Shown: one piece after another, positions 36,950 through 49,640 of the stretch
Numbering within the stretch: position 1 is the first letter of the stretch
How the letters are laid out: each line of letters opens with the position of its first letter
DNA from: Argentina anserina
Taxonomy: Eukaryota > Streptophyta > Magnoliopsida > Rosales > Rosaceae
DNA length: 64,000 bases
Assembly (NCBI RefSeq): GCF_933775445.1
Contig: NC_065873.1
Span: forward strand, 22,506,001 to 22,570,000
Direction: 5' to 3'
Made by a program: the position numbers and the translations under genes
Notes under the pieces: generated by a model
The model's input: only the letters and a program-made list of their open reading frames with translations
The model's database searches: none
What the model was told of the DNA's origin: nothing

Positions 36950-38412
36950 ATGGAGATGCGAGACAATAAACAAACCAGTCTTTTCAAAAAAAAAATTTCC
37001 AGTTGGTCCAACCTCCCAATCGATTTTCTCTGCGAAGTGGCTAATCGTCTCCCATATTGGGATCTTGTTCATTTTACTGGTGTGTGCAAGACTGGAAATT
37101 TGCAATATCTAGGGTTCATCTACAACGCTCCACACTGCTGGTAAGGGGAAACGTAAATGAGTTCTTTGACGTGCAACTGCATGAAACTTACAGGTACACA
37201 CTCAATCACACAATCCTGGACCGAGTCCATCACAAACCCTGTGCATCAATATGGTTGGTTGCTTCTGAATTGAATGAAATTGGGCGTCGGATAAATATCA
37301 CTTCTATCCAGGGCGGATCCACTCGGTAGGCTATATATTTACTCTTATATGGTTGAAGTTTAATAATTTTAGTTGGTTGAGCATTTGTACAACAAACATG
37401 TTGTCCTGGGTTTGAATGCTGTCATCTTTTTTTATAATCTTCTATGCTTTCTTTTCCTTTTTCTGAAATTTATTTGTTTTCTTACCATATGTTCATATTT
37501 TCTACAATATTTCTTACTTTCTTTCCTTTTTTTCTCCATTCTAAGAAAATTGGTTTTAATGAGGATATTATGAAGCTTTTTAATTGTAAGTTTATCATGT
37601 TTTTGAAGGAAATTGTAAGCCCCTATCATTTGATTGTAAAAAAAAAAATATCGACGAAAACATGTAGCCTTTGTAACTCTTATTAGCCTAGACGAAAATC
37701 TATTCTTGGATCCGCCACTGCTTCTATCTATACAATCCGTTTCGCAATGAGGTTAAACAATTGCCTCTGTTAGATTCGGAGCCGATATTTTTCGTAGACA
37801 TTGAAACGTTCACGACCCCTCCCACCTCTCCCGACTGTGTTATCTTTGTCGTCTGCCAAGATTACTCTTCTGGAGATAACTGCATCACAAGCACTTGTAA
37901 ACTCGGAGATAGAAGATGTAGTAGTTATAGAACAAGTAGTCAGGGTTGCGTTGAGGGAGTTACTTATTCAGATGGCATGGAGTTTTCTATTGTATTTTTG
38001 TAAATTAACATATATGGTTCGTCAGAATTCATCACCATCGGTACCTTCGATATAGCAAATCAAGACTGGGTCATGGACTACGCATCCATAAACACTACAA
38101 AGAAGTTCCTTTTACGTTGTTGAGTCGATCGATGGGAAGCTATTACTGGCAGTGACGCCAAGCTTCAATGTTTATATACCAATTTGAAAGGTCACAAAAA
38201 GAATGGATTACGGTTTCAGAGTTTGGGGCACCACCGCACCAGCATTGCTTCTTCTAAGTACTTCTAACTTCTAAGTAGATCATAATTAATTACTTGTGCC
38301 ACATCAGGGAAGGATAGTAAATTATCAGCCGTGATATATTTTGATTATCATCGTCAGTGGGGCAAGAAGCCTTTTACTTTGAGCACAGGCGGTGTTTGGA
38401 GAAGAACCTAAT
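36950..38412 (+). pseudogene. F-box protein (DUF295/KIB-type) pseudogene, split by a MITE
   Basis: An N-terminal F-box (NLPIDFLCEVANRLPYWDLV, near 37005-37070) is followed by pieces typical of plant F-box/DUF295 proteins: YRYTLNHTILDRVHHKPCA (37185-37245), YNPFRNEVKQLPLLDSEP (37731-37790), TTPPTSPDCVIFVV (37812-37850) and a late WGKKPFTLSTGGVW (38355-38400). The pieces lie in different frames, with a shift near 37085, and the gene is interrupted at 37309-37720 by a 412-bp hAT-type element. Functional F-box proteins recruit targets to SCF ubiquitin ligases, but this copy cannot make a full product. Confidence 0.85.
37309..37720. mobile_element. hAT-type MITE inserted in the F-box pseudogene
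   Basis: Ends cagggcggatccact and tggatccgccactg form an inverted repeat. The element is flanked by exact 8-bp duplications, cttctatc (37301-37308 and 37721-37728). It is AT-rich inside with no coding capacity. Removing the insertion would rejoin the F-box reading context around YIQ/YNPFRNE. Confidence 0.9.
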
Positions 38413-38947
38413 TTAATCTTGGTTAAATTACTATCTCCAATCCATTACTTATATTGTGATGGACCTCGTGATCTATTTATATATTGATCTTTCTTTTATT
38501 AATGTAAAGTTCTCAAACACTACTCGTCTTTTCGTGAGCTTAACTACAACCTCTTACAAACAAATCAAAGACTATGCGTCAAACTCCAAAGAGATTATGC
38601 CGCTAAACCAATTGATGCATGTTTCTTTTTTCCTTGCTTAATTACATGGATATGTTTCTTATTGGATTTTATTCTGGAATTGGATATCCATATGCGTGAT
38701 CCTGATTATGTATCACGCATTCAACTATTAACCAGACAAAATCAAACTCTCAGAGTCTCAGATAGCCTTCCCTTGCACACGAAATTTCCACACAATCGTT
38801 TGATGCTCTTCCTCAACTGAGCTATTCAAGCTCTACAAAACGGGCCATCGAAACTCGTGGGCTAATGCCCCGGCCCGCTCAAGGCGTCACCTTTCCCTGT
38901 AAAATGGGCCTTCTGCTGCATTTTGCAAAGGTTTCAGAAGCTTTACT
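38413..38947. other. Upstream region of the glutaredoxin-like gene
   Basis: Noncoding. The right part (about 38750-38947) should contain the promoter and leader of the glutaredoxin-like gene. No clear TATA box is seen. Confidence 0.4.
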
Positions 38948-41533
38948 ATGGCCATTGCAGCAGCAACAATGGCTCTGGCTAGACCAACCTCCACTGCTTT
39001 GCTTTCAACAACACACAGGGCCAGCTGGGTCTTCACTCCTTTTGCTCTTTCTTATTCTTCTTCCTCTTCAAAACCCTCAAGAGCTCTCATTCTCTACTCC
39101 AAACCCGGCTGCTGTTTGTGCGATGGCCTCAAAGAAAAGCTTCAGGCTGCCTTCCTGCTCTCCGGCCCTGATTCCATTCACGACGTTCATTTACAGGTAA
39201 ACCCAGAACAGTTTTGTTGATTCCTTTAACAAAAAAAAACTTCAAGCTTTGAGCTTTGTCTGTTTCTCTTACTTTCAAGCTTCAAGCTTTGAGCTTTGTC
39301 TCTGTATTTTGTGTTGGGTTTTGTTCAGATAAGAGATATCACGAGCAATCCAGAGTGGGAAAATGCTTACCAGTATGAGATACCTGTTTTGGCTAGAGTG
39401 CTATCTGATGGCACTGAGGTTAGTTTGAACTTCAATTTTGTGTAATGTTGGTTTTGCATTTGGGAAAGTTATGAGTTTGAGTAAGTTACAGCTCTAGTGT
39501 TAAGGTTAGACAAATTTGTAAGCTTTATGATTGCACTTGTGATCAGTCTTTCATGCTTAAGTTCATGACTTTATATAGGGGTGTCAATGCAGTGTCAGAT
39601 ACAAAGGCAAGTGAAAAAATGACCATACTACTGTGGTGTTATCATGTGTGAAAGGCTTTGGTTATGTGATGGAAGTAGTATTCCTGGAATTACTATCTAA
39701 CTATATGAGATAATGCCATGATGATATTCCTCTTTTAACTTTTAACCAAGAAATTGCATCCTAAAAAACTTGAGATCAAGTTTTCAGTATCAACCATAAT
39801 CCTTTTTTTGAAGTAATAAATAAGGTCAAACAATATCACTGGGGATGCAATTCGGGCTAGGTATCCTGCCAAAGTCTTATTTGGACCCTGGTTGGAATCT
39901 AACAACCTTATGCTGAGTTTGGTTTCGATAATCCCTGCTAGAATTAGTTTGGGCTGAACTGTAGTGAGGTACCTGCATGCAAGCCTGATCGATGACCAAC
40001 ATTTGGTCTATATCCAAAACCCACATTTTCTTTTTATAAAATTGCGTTCAATTATTTGTGAAATCATATTGAGCAATGATTGTGTGCGTTTCTTTTGGTC
40101 ATTTGACTTGTTTATAATCGTTGTTCATTTTATCTTTAGTTCTCATTCAATGAAAAGATTTCAACCTCAAAATATAATATCTATTACCATAATTGATAGT
40201 GCTACATTTGTATGATTGATCATATCCTGTATATTAAATTTCGCTCTGTCAGCAGTGTCCAATTTGATATCCTTATTGTTAAAGTGATTAGCTAGGTTTG
40301 AATCTTCAAAGAAGATTCTATTTTATTGGTGGGCTCTATAGTGCAGTCAATTTAGAGACAACAAAGAAGCCATGAGTGGGATGATGCTAGTCTCTGGTTG
40401 TTGGCATTGAATGGTTGTGATTTGATCAATCATAATAAAAATAGGTCTTTTGTATCATAGGACTTGCAAGTTTTCGGAAATTACAGAAAATATTAGATCC
40501 CATTAAATTATACTGTAAAGTTTTCAAGTTACGAGGTGAACAATTGTCTAACAGAAATCAATTGTGTCATGACTTGTGATTGTGAACACTGAGGTAGTTC
40601 TAATAATTGATGCAAATGCTTGAGTGAGCTTGTATTGATGTTTAGCCTGAGTAGTGGGTAAATGTAGACGCCACTTAGTACTTAACATTTTTTGTATGTA
40701 CTGGTACATAGATACAATTAACTGGTTTGGTTGTCATTGCATTCAATTCAAAGATGAAATGTTAGATGCTGAAACGAGTTATCCATTCTTGAAATCGATC
40801 GAACTATTGCTTGACTTACATAAATGCTCCATTATCTTCTGATATTTGGCTTACGTTTGAATCAATGTGTTTATGCCTCAATGTTTCCAACTTAATTATG
40901 GTTGGAGGCCCCATACTATGTATAACATTTTCTGATTAATTCCAATGGAATCCTTTTCAAATTCCATGCTTCTTCATTATTTTCTTTTTTTGCTTTGCTC
41001 CTGCTGCTGTGTCCCATCGTCTGTGGACATAAGATTCCTACTTGAGTGCCTGCTGATGAATGCAGATCCTCTTTGCATATCTAATGTTTCGTTTATTCAT
41101 TTCTTTTAATCTTTTATGATATCCATGATTACTATTTCCAGTCATACATATCTGATGGAGTTGTTTTTTTTTTCTGTGCTGTGCATGATTGCAATGATGT
41201 GGATATCATTGCTAGTTAATTTTTATGATCCTTGAAGCTAACTTGAAGCATTGCAAGTTCTATGATCCTTTCTCTTCTCTTCAACAAGAATGATGTTGTT
41301 TGTAGATTATAGATAGTATAAGACTTGCACTGATTCCTGATCCTGCAGTTTTATTAGCATGTTGTAAGCATAGTGCCGAAAGGATTTAGATTTTTGATGT
41401 ATTCATGGGTCACATGTGTAGATTCATCTGATGCAAATATTAATGTCTGGTTCAGGAAACTCTACCTAGATTATCTCCTCGTCTTGGAGTGGAAATGGTT
41501 CAGAAGAGAATAGCCGCAGCCTTGAAACAGTAG
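38948..41533 (+). CDS. Glutaredoxin-like (DUF836) protein, probably plastid-targeted
   Basis: Three exons: 38948-39196, 39329-39418 and 41456-41533. They total 417 nt and 138 aa. The first 45 residues are Ser/Ala/Thr-rich with few acidic residues, like a chloroplast transit peptide. The thioredoxin fold begins at ALILYSKPGCCLCDGLKEKL, with the CxxC at Cys55-Cys58. The cis-proline region is YEIPVLARV, and the last exon gives the C-terminal helix (RLGVEMVQKRIAAALKQ). Small DUF836 glutaredoxin-like proteins are found from bacteria to plants; the target of this one is unknown. Intron 2 is unusually long (about 2.0 kb) and holds no other gene that I can see. The start is the ATG giving the shortest clean transit peptide; an overlapping frame from 38865 is out of phase and rejected. 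Confidence 0.88.
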
Positions 41534-44500
41534 TGGTTCTGGTTTCCCTTGTAATCAAAGTTGAGTATTCTTCTCTTTAATGTAGGTCATGAAGTGTAAG
41601 AAATTTTACTTTGGAATATTAGATCAACCTTGTAGCCAATTGAATGGTCAGACAGATTTTTCAAATTTGTTTTCCCAATGCATTTTGTTTCCTTTCCATT
41701 GAAAGGAGTTAAATGAAAAATCTGGCTGCACTCCCACCTTGATCTGCTTTTGCTAGACAAAAACTCTTCCTATACAGATTCCAAAAGTCCTTAACCTTTG
41801 TTAAAACAGACAGCTCCGTAGTTATGGTGTTCTTCTTGCTTTGTAATGCATGCCAATTAGAGGTCTTTCTTGCGTGCCACATTTTGCATATAAAGTTAAA
41901 GAAAACAGCTACGGTTTCAAAACAATTGTCCCACTTTGAACTACTACTTCTAAGCTTTATTGAAAAACTACAATACATATAAAGTTTTCTCCATTAGTCT
42001 CTCCTCTTGCTAGCTTTTCTGTAAGAAGACAGATTTTCCACCCTTCTTTTTCCTTGATATTTAGATGGGAAATCATATATATCTTTCTCTACAACATTAC
42101 AAGGAACATATTGTCATCATCTTCAATTATCGATTAAAAGTTCATTCTTTTTCAGTGGATAATTAAAGTAGAATTGCAGGACATACCACTTCAATAATTC
42201 GACATAAAAAAACTTGCAAATAGAAATGTTGAGGAATATTTTTTTGGACAAAAGTTGTGGAAGTTGTTTACCCTCAAAAGCTTCATTACTTAGTCTTCTT
42301 GTGCATGCATATTGATCGTTTGAATACAGTTGTATATATCTATAAGCTACTGATATGCACAACCCAAACAGATCTGATTTCGAGGATTTCAACCAATGCA
42401 AAGTTACCATGAGATTATTCATAATGTTAACTACTTGCATGCATTTTTGCTTATACATTTGGCTAGTGTCCGACTGCGCTGGCTTTACAGCAAGAGCATT
42501 ATGTTTATTTCAAAGGATGAACTAAAAGAAACAATCATCGATTCCATTGCATAGTTGATTGATCTCTACTTTGTCATCAGCACCTCAAAAAGATTAGGAA
42601 AGGAGCCACACGCAAAGGTTCTCTTTCTTCTCAATTATGCAGGCCAGGAAGGTTGCATGGTTTAAGTTTTGAATCACTCACTTCACATTTCATAACCAAA
42701 AGTAATGAAGATGATATATCTTTGACCAAGTACTTTTCCACGAACACAGTAATGGTGTTTCCTTTTATCTCTCTTTTTCCTGAAGTTGATGACGATGATT
42801 GGTTTATTGCTAATTCACAAGGTGATTAGCTATGGCCAGGAATACTGAAGCTGTAGCATGTACTCCAAGATTCTTATATCCCGTTCTCCGTCTTTAAGAA
42901 GAAGAAAAATTAAAAGAGAAAATTATAAGTCAAATGTTTCGCTCTCTTTTAGTTCTTGCACACTTCTGATTTGAAATCTACCAGCACTTTCAGATATATA
43001 GAATTATCCATCACGCCTTTTGTAAAGATTATGCAGCATTCATCTGAGTGCATATGCATCCGAAATTGTATCCACTTGAGTTGTTGAAACAAAAATTATT
43101 TTAAAGTTGGAGATGTGAAGTATTAGCATAGTTCTAAACGTCCAATTGATTTTCAGGAATACTATACATTGATATACATACTTGACATATTAGTTAACAT
43201 ATCTCTTTAACAAAATATCTCTAGAATTCTCAACTTCGAATCCTCCCCGTTTTGTTATTGGAAAGAGAAATCCCATTGATTAGAAATTACAAGGTTCGTA
43301 TGGCATGCGGATGAATTATATTGTTATATGACTTATACCATCACCGGAAGCCCTGGTTAGTATGCTATCAGAGGAAGAAAAGTGACATCAACAAATGTCA
43401 GAATCAAGTTAAAAGATAAAACTTGACTGAATTACAATTGAGGTTAACCGCTGGCAACGTTGCCATTGAGCCTTTTGCCATCAGTCTGGTCATTAGCTTT
43501 CTACAGAAGATAACGTAGAATTTTATCACTGACCATTAGCTATCAGTCTCACAAATTGCTATGAACGCTTGATAATATTAGTCCACATTCCACAAACTAT
43601 ACTCTCTTTGTTTGTTCCTGTTTGTTTTTACTAATTTACTTTTGTCGTTCCTTAATTACCTTATGTAGAATTCACCCCAAGTTTAATTCCCGGAGGGAGT
43701 TTGCTTTAGCAAATTCCATTTTGACAATAAGCAGAATGCCTCTCTAAAGAGCATCTCTTTCCATCTTGGCCAAACCATCCCCTTAACATTAACGTACAGT
43801 TCTCTCTAATTGTTGATATAAACTTACTGGTTTAATTTATGTAATTGATCGAATAATTGAGTTTATATCAAAGCAATTTCGAGCCTCAGAAAAGTATGTG
43901 GTATCTTAATAATATATCCAAATAATGCTACTCTTGAAAAACTTAATTGATTAATGAAGGAGCATGCATTAGAGAGCTGTCCTAATCATGCTTGCTGAAT
44001 GGGAAGCAACTGCATATTTGCCCTGAAAAATTATATGTTAATATCCCTCGCTCTTTATCGAGCTAGCTATCTGCAGGTGAAGAACTTATAAAATTAAGTT
44101 GGCTAAAAAATGTTATCCAAATCGTAGTTGTTTAATCTCCATAGTCCATACGTACATAGGTATACATACTTATGTTGTCGTGCTATGAAACTATATGGCA
44201 TGGTGTCGTAAAGGGAGAGGAAAACTAGTAGGAAAACCTATAAAATTAAGTTAGCTAAAGATTGTTATCCAAATGACCAAATCATAGTTGTTTAAACTCC
44301 ATTGTAGAAGTGTACTCAGCTTAAGATTGTAATCCAAATAATAAATTATCCTGATTCATTTCAGCAAAACCGTGTCATAAGTAAATTGACTACCATATAG
44401 TGTCGATCGTGCTATGTAAGAATCGCAGCCACATGTTTTGGTTTCCTATCCCTTCATTATAAAAACTAAAGTAAAAAAAAAAACAGACGATTATTATAAG

Positions 44501-44540
44501 ACAAAGTGAGAGGCTGAGAGCTTGCAACTGTATAGTGATC
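41534..44540. other. Gene-free region between glutaredoxin-like gene and first UMAMIT gene
   Basis: No supportable gene. The left end is the 3' UTR of the glutaredoxin-like gene. Two minus-strand frames (41709-41978 and 42123-42458) lack recognisable domains. The phrases 'ataaaattaagtt' and 'gctaaa' recur near 44088 and 44240, indicating a diverged local duplication (about 44085-44340). Confidence 0.4.
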
Positions 44541-44561
44541 GAGATTCGGGAATATATCAGT

Positions 44562-44722
44562 ACCCCGAGTGCTGATCACATGGTCAGCAGTTAAGCACCA
44601 GGTGGCGCTCAACTGCCATCTGATCTGGTCAAACAATGGCTAAACAGTTAAATTTAACGACAATTGAGCATCACCCAGTACTCAATTGCTGACCAGGTGA
44701 TCAGCACTACGTTACCCGCACC
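44562..44722. repeat. Long imperfect hairpin
   Basis: The left arm begins agtgctgatcacatggtcag and the right arm ends ctgaccaggtgatcagcact. The arms pair over about 50 bases with scattered mismatches around a loop of about 50 bases. No coding frame is present. It is either a small palindromic transposon or a fold-back source of small RNA. Confidence 0.7.
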
Positions 44723-44754
44723 AATCTAGGGTTTGAACTTGTTTCCTCTATATA

Positions 44755-45275
44755 TGTATAGACATTCCGCTAAAGGATTCCTTTTTTGAGTATATTAAAG
44801 GAATAGCTCATTAACTAATTTTTCGATTACATTTTCACATCTTCACTGTTTAACTTTTAGGGTCGAATGTATAGATCATCTATGTAAAATTTCAGTCAAA
44901 ATGATGATTGTTAATGTATCAAACTTGGTGAAAGCATTGAACGCGTCAAATCTGTCAAACCTGAATCATTCATACTTATAAGTTTAAATTCCAGTTTTAC
45001 ATGCCTTAACGACAAATTTTGTTGAAATTTTATAGAGGTGATATACACATTAGACCCTAAAAATTGAATGGTGGAGATGTTGAAATGTAATCGAGAAATT
45101 AGTCAAGTGACACATCCCTTTTTTAATGCCTTAAACACCTCCATTTTTGCTAAAATTGTATAGAAGTGATCTACACATTAGACTCTAAATGTTGAATTGT
45201 GGAGATATTGAATTGTGATCGAGGAGTTGAATGGTGGAGATGTTGGATCATTTAGTGGAATGACCCTATATATAT
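44755..45275. mobile_element. Candidate TA-flanked palindromic MITE
   Basis: The left part 'tagacattccgctaaagg' is roughly the complement of the right part 'atttagtggaatgaccctat', with TA-rich sequence just outside both ends. The interior has internal similarity between its halves ('gtgatatacacattagac' near 45040 and 'gtgatctacacattagac' near 45166). Noncoding. Confidence 0.5.
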
Positions 45276-45284
45276 ATATATGCA

Positions 45285-45562
45285 TAATGAAACTTCATTT
45301 TGAAATTATAGAGTGAAGTTCCAATTTTGGAATACTCTTCGGTCGAAATTTTTTCATCATAAGTGATTTAATATTTAGGTATTTTATTCAAGATCATCTC
45401 TATAAAGTTTCATCCAATTTGGATATCGTTAAGATATTGAAATTAAATTGAATCAATGAACGATTTAAAATTGTTCAACGTGAATCGTTCGTGTAAATCT
45501 CAATTTTGAAAACTCAAACTATTGTCAAATTGGATGAAACTTTATATAAATGATCTTAAAAT
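45285..45562. mobile_element. MITE copy A (truncated member of the 52.5-53.3 kb family)
   Basis: It shares phrases with copies B and C: 'gtgaagttccaatttt', 'catcataagtgattta', 'atatttaggtatttta' and 'gatcatctctataaagt'. It carries the left end and most of the palindrome, but the right end is missing after 'gatcttaaaata'. Noncoding. Confidence 0.7.
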
Positions 45563-46130
45563 ACCGTGGTCTCTGGCTTTTACCATATGCAAGGAGAAAT
45601 TGTGTAGTTGTCACACCTACACAGCCAATCCCATCTTCCTAATATCATTCTTCTTCTTCTTTTTGAAAGGGATATCATTCTAATTAAACCAAATTGAGTC
45701 GTCAAAAACATGTGATACTATTGGCTATTGCGTATAGTTGAGCGGTTGAATTAATCAATTGCAACAACAGCACATGAATCAACAACGTATGGTTTTTCGG
45801 GTCTGTTTAGGCTGCAGTTCGTACTTCAGAAAGGAGAAAATAATGCTTGAACCAGATTTGGAGCCAAACAAATAATATACCACTTGATGATGTTTCTCAT
45901 TATGACATTAACGGAAGCATACAAGGAAAAAAGAATAACCTAAAAGCAAAGAACAGCAGCTACGTATACGTTTGCTGATTAATGACCAAAGCAAGCATAA
46001 ATTAACAATCATCTGCATATATTAGTCTCATGGGTCTCTATTGCAAGAAGATAAGAACCTTTATATCGAAGTGGGTTTTAATATATCATGATATTGAATC
46101 ATTAGCTTTCTTTGATCCCTGTATATAAGA
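45563..46130. other. Promoter region of first UMAMIT gene
   Basis: AT-rich sequence with no gene. It presumably contains upstream regulatory DNA of the transporter gene. Confidence 0.4.
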
Positions 46131-46131
46131 T

Positions 46132-46138
46132 GAGCCAC
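46132..46138 (+). promoter_or_regulatory. TATA box of first UMAMIT gene
   Basis: tatataa lies 98 bases before the ATG at 46236, a normal plant spacing, in an otherwise ordinary leader. Confidence 0.6.
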
Positions 46139-46235
46139 TGCATTGCATCTCTCAATAAGTTTCATCCCCAAACAGTACAAGCTATCTAGCACTTCCAGTT
46201 TTTCTAATCACCCTCACACTAAATAGACACAAAAA

Positions 46236-48786
46236 ATGTCGAGTAGTATGTGGCAGAAGGCGAAACCCTATGTGCTTACGATAGGTTTGCAATTCGGAAG
46301 TGCAGGGATGTACATCATCAGCACTGTGACTCTCAACCATGGCATGAATCGATATGTTCTGATTGTGTATCGCAATGCTATTGCAGCTCTTGTCCTCGCT
46401 CCTTTTGCTTTGGTTCTTGAAAGGTCTGTACAACTCTAAAAGATAATATAAATAATTTCTTTTGCAAATTCATCTTAATTAAGTTTTTGTTTCTGATCAA
46501 CTTATTCACTTAATCCCATTTCTTTTTTTTACAGGAAAACGAGGCCCAAAATGACGCTTTCAATCTTTCTGCACATAATGGTCCTTGGATTTCTTGAGTA
46601 AAGACCTATCACCCCTATTCCATTACTAGTCACTTATCTTCATTGTATAAATGAAGCTCGTCCGAGTACATATGACGAGTAAATACCTATATGGGGTAGA
46701 CTAGTTTTACCTTTGTAAATTGTGATTTCATGAATACAATTGGAGTAAAGAGAAAAAAGAGATTGAGGACATGCAGTAGGAGCATAGGATTTTAAAACGT
46801 CCCCAACCAGACCATTCATAACATTTAATTATGTGTGCGCGCAGGCCGGTCCTTGATCAGGGCTTTGCTTATCTGGGAATGAATTACACGTCGGCATCAT
46901 TCACTTCTGCCATCATGAATGCCGTTCCCTCTGTTACATTTGTAATATCCGTCATTTTCCGGTAAGAATAATTATTATATAACTAACTAAACTCAACGTG
47001 CAGACGTAGCAAGTATCACAAAAATTAGTAGTCCTAAATTGAAAGAACTCATTGAAAGAGCTACTTGGTCTATACTATACTTTAATTTGCGTGATGATCT
47101 GCATTAATAAAAGAACGTGAAACTGACTTAATCATCTTGGGGTAGTGACATCAGTTAATTCCAATAACCGGATATTAATTCTATATTATGCCAAAGTAGT
47201 GTATTTTCTGTTTGGCAAGCAGTATTATGCATTTTTTACTAATTAATAGTATTTGAAAATTGAAGATCGATTAGAATCTACTTTCTAGTTCTAGTGAAAA
47301 CCACGTAGCACTTATCAGTTTAAAAGGTTTAGAAATCAATTTTTGAACTAACGTGCGCTAAGTTGCACGAGCTAATTATCTAGCTTCTTAATTTTTCTGA
47401 TTTATAACAGGATAGAGCACGTAAACATTAAGGAGGTCCGGAGTCAAGCGAAGGTGATAGGAACCCTAGTAAGCTTTGGGGGAGCTGTGTTGATGGCTAC
47501 GTACAAAGGCCCTGCCATTAACATAATAGGCTCACATGATAACAGCGACCACCATGAAAGTAGCAGCACTTCGGGCTCACACTGGGCAATGGGGACGCTC
47601 TTTATCCTTATAGGTTGTGTGGCTTGGTCCTGCTTCTACGTGTTACAAGTAATAAGCAAACTCGATCGATCATCTGCATAAGTTATAACTTCTGTTAGAT
47701 TGTTAACAACCAACTGTACGTTTTATACTAATCCAGAGATGTCGTCTATGCAGTCGGTAACAGTGAAGAAATATCCAGCAAACATATCTCTTTCTTGCTG
47801 GATATGCTCGATGGGCGCCATGCAAGGTGCAGCAGTAGCGCTTGTTGCAGAACGCCACCCTAGTGCATGGGCCGTTGGTTTTGACACAAGACTTCTAGCA
47901 CCTCTCTATACGGTTAGTCAGAAACGAACATTAAGTCATTTCATATAAAAAGAAAGAAAACACTTTCATCAAGCTGATCATTGATCAGAAAGCTAATTAT
48001 TTGATACGACGTAATATACAATGTTATGTCTAATAGTTTTTATTAGTTTTGTGCCCATAGGTCGAAAAGTTAGTAGAGACGATGCCTACAATTTAATCTT
48101 CAATTGAAATCAAGTTGTATTTTCAACGATGCAGGGAATAGTTAGCTCTGGAATTACATACTACGTGCAGGGATTGGTAATGAAAACGAGAGGACCAGTA
48201 TTTGTAACAGCTTTTAACCCTCTCTGCATGATCCTCGTCGCAATTCTGGCTTCTTTCATTCTAGCAGAGAAACTTCACCTGGGAAGGTAAAAACACACGC
48301 ATCTAGCTACTTAACTATCCTATTCGACCAACAAAATTACCATATCTTATTCAAATCATCCCCTTTTAAAGTCACAAATATATACGAGGATTAATAGTGG
48401 AATTTACACTGCGCATGATTTTATGTCCTACATCTTGTGAAGCAATCAGTCGACTTAAACATTAAGAGAAAAAACAATATATATATATATATATGAAACT
48501 TTTTTTTAAAGATAATTACCTCCAGCTATCTTTTGGTTACTAATATACCTCGTTTCATATTTATTCGATCAGTATAATTGGAGGGTTTATAATCGCCATT
48601 GGCCTTTATGCTGTGGTGTGGGGTAAAAGCAAGGACTACAGTAATAGTACTAGCCCAACCAGTGATTCCAATGAAGCTCGCAAATTACCAATTATTACAA
48701 CCAACGGAACTAAACTGAGCATTACTGGTTACAAAAACAGCAGTAACGAGCCAGCAGAGATGAAATATATGACGGTTCAAAAATAA
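46236..48786 (+). CDS. WAT1-related / UMAMIT amino-acid exporter-like protein, copy 1
   Basis: Seven exons: 46236-46423, 46535-46597, 46845-46961, 47411-47648, 47754-47912, 48135-48286 and 48573-48786. They total 1,131 nt and 376 aa. Ten hydrophobic segments in two EamA repeats are expected; seen are MYIISTVTLNHGMNRYVL and NAIAALVLAPFALVLER (repeat 1) and FVTAFNPLCMILVAILASF (repeat 2). YLGMNYTSASFTSAIMNAVP and WAVGFDTRLLAPLYTGIVSS are family signatures. The tail after AVVWGKSKD is hydrophilic. The group (nodulin-21/UMAMIT, nearest to Arabidopsis At1g44800/SIAR1 by recall) exports amino acids across plasma or vacuolar membranes; the substrate is not readable here. It is a tandem paralogue of the gene at 54890, with identical lengths for exons 2-6. 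Confidence 0.96.
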
Positions 48787-49640
48787 AGCTCCATTGGCAA
48801 ACCCTAGCTAGCTTTTCGTTCCGGCCAGCTCTACTATCAAGTTGTGACATGAACGTACTGCATGTTATCAATCAACAAGCCAGAATAAGAATATATACCG
48901 TGGTCGATCTTTTTTCTCAGTTATATATGCATGTATAGCTCTTTTCTGCACATATGTGTTTTAAAGTCTGATCTTCTTTTCAGTTTTGTTAGTATAAAAT
49001 TAGTTATTTTGGGTCTTTGAACTGATAAATAATAATTAATGGGTCGATCTTGGATAATATTGGTCTATACATTTATCAGATTTTGTAATCGATCGATCAT
49101 ATTATTGTCAATTATTCATCCCTTACGTTTACGTACAAAATAAGCGTTTTCTTGAACATAATTTACATAAGAGAATTACCTCATACACATAAGTACCGTA
49201 CCCCACACTTTGCATTATGAGGAGTGGATCGCCAAGACGTTATCATCTACTTATATAAAATAAAAGCCAGAAAAGTGCTGATATTAACATTTCAAAGAGT
49301 GTAGCTAGCTTGTTAACTTTAGGTGAAAGGTATTCTAAACTCTCAAGCAAAGTAGAGGCATGTATACATCGATCTCTTTACACTGAGATTAACGTACGTA
49401 TTACGGCATAAACTATCAACTATCGGATTCAAAAACAAGTACCAAACTATCAATACCAAGCAAGAATAATTTGATTTGAGCACTACTTTTTACTGCTGGG
49501 GCTCCGGATTGTTCGGAACAAACCTAGGGTTCCATGGCGACGAGACTTTTCTTTCTTGAAGAGTGTCAATCGTGCAAGCAAGGGCGGAGCCACTAAGGAG
49601 CCTACTAGTTCCTGTGTACCAGTAGACTATATAATTATTT
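48787..49640. other. 3' flank of first UMAMIT gene
   Basis: The 3' UTR is followed by AT-rich intergenic DNA. At 49580 'agggcggagccacta' resembles the left end of the GGCGGATC-type hAT elements. A matching right end was not found, possibly because of the duplication that follows. Confidence 0.4.
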
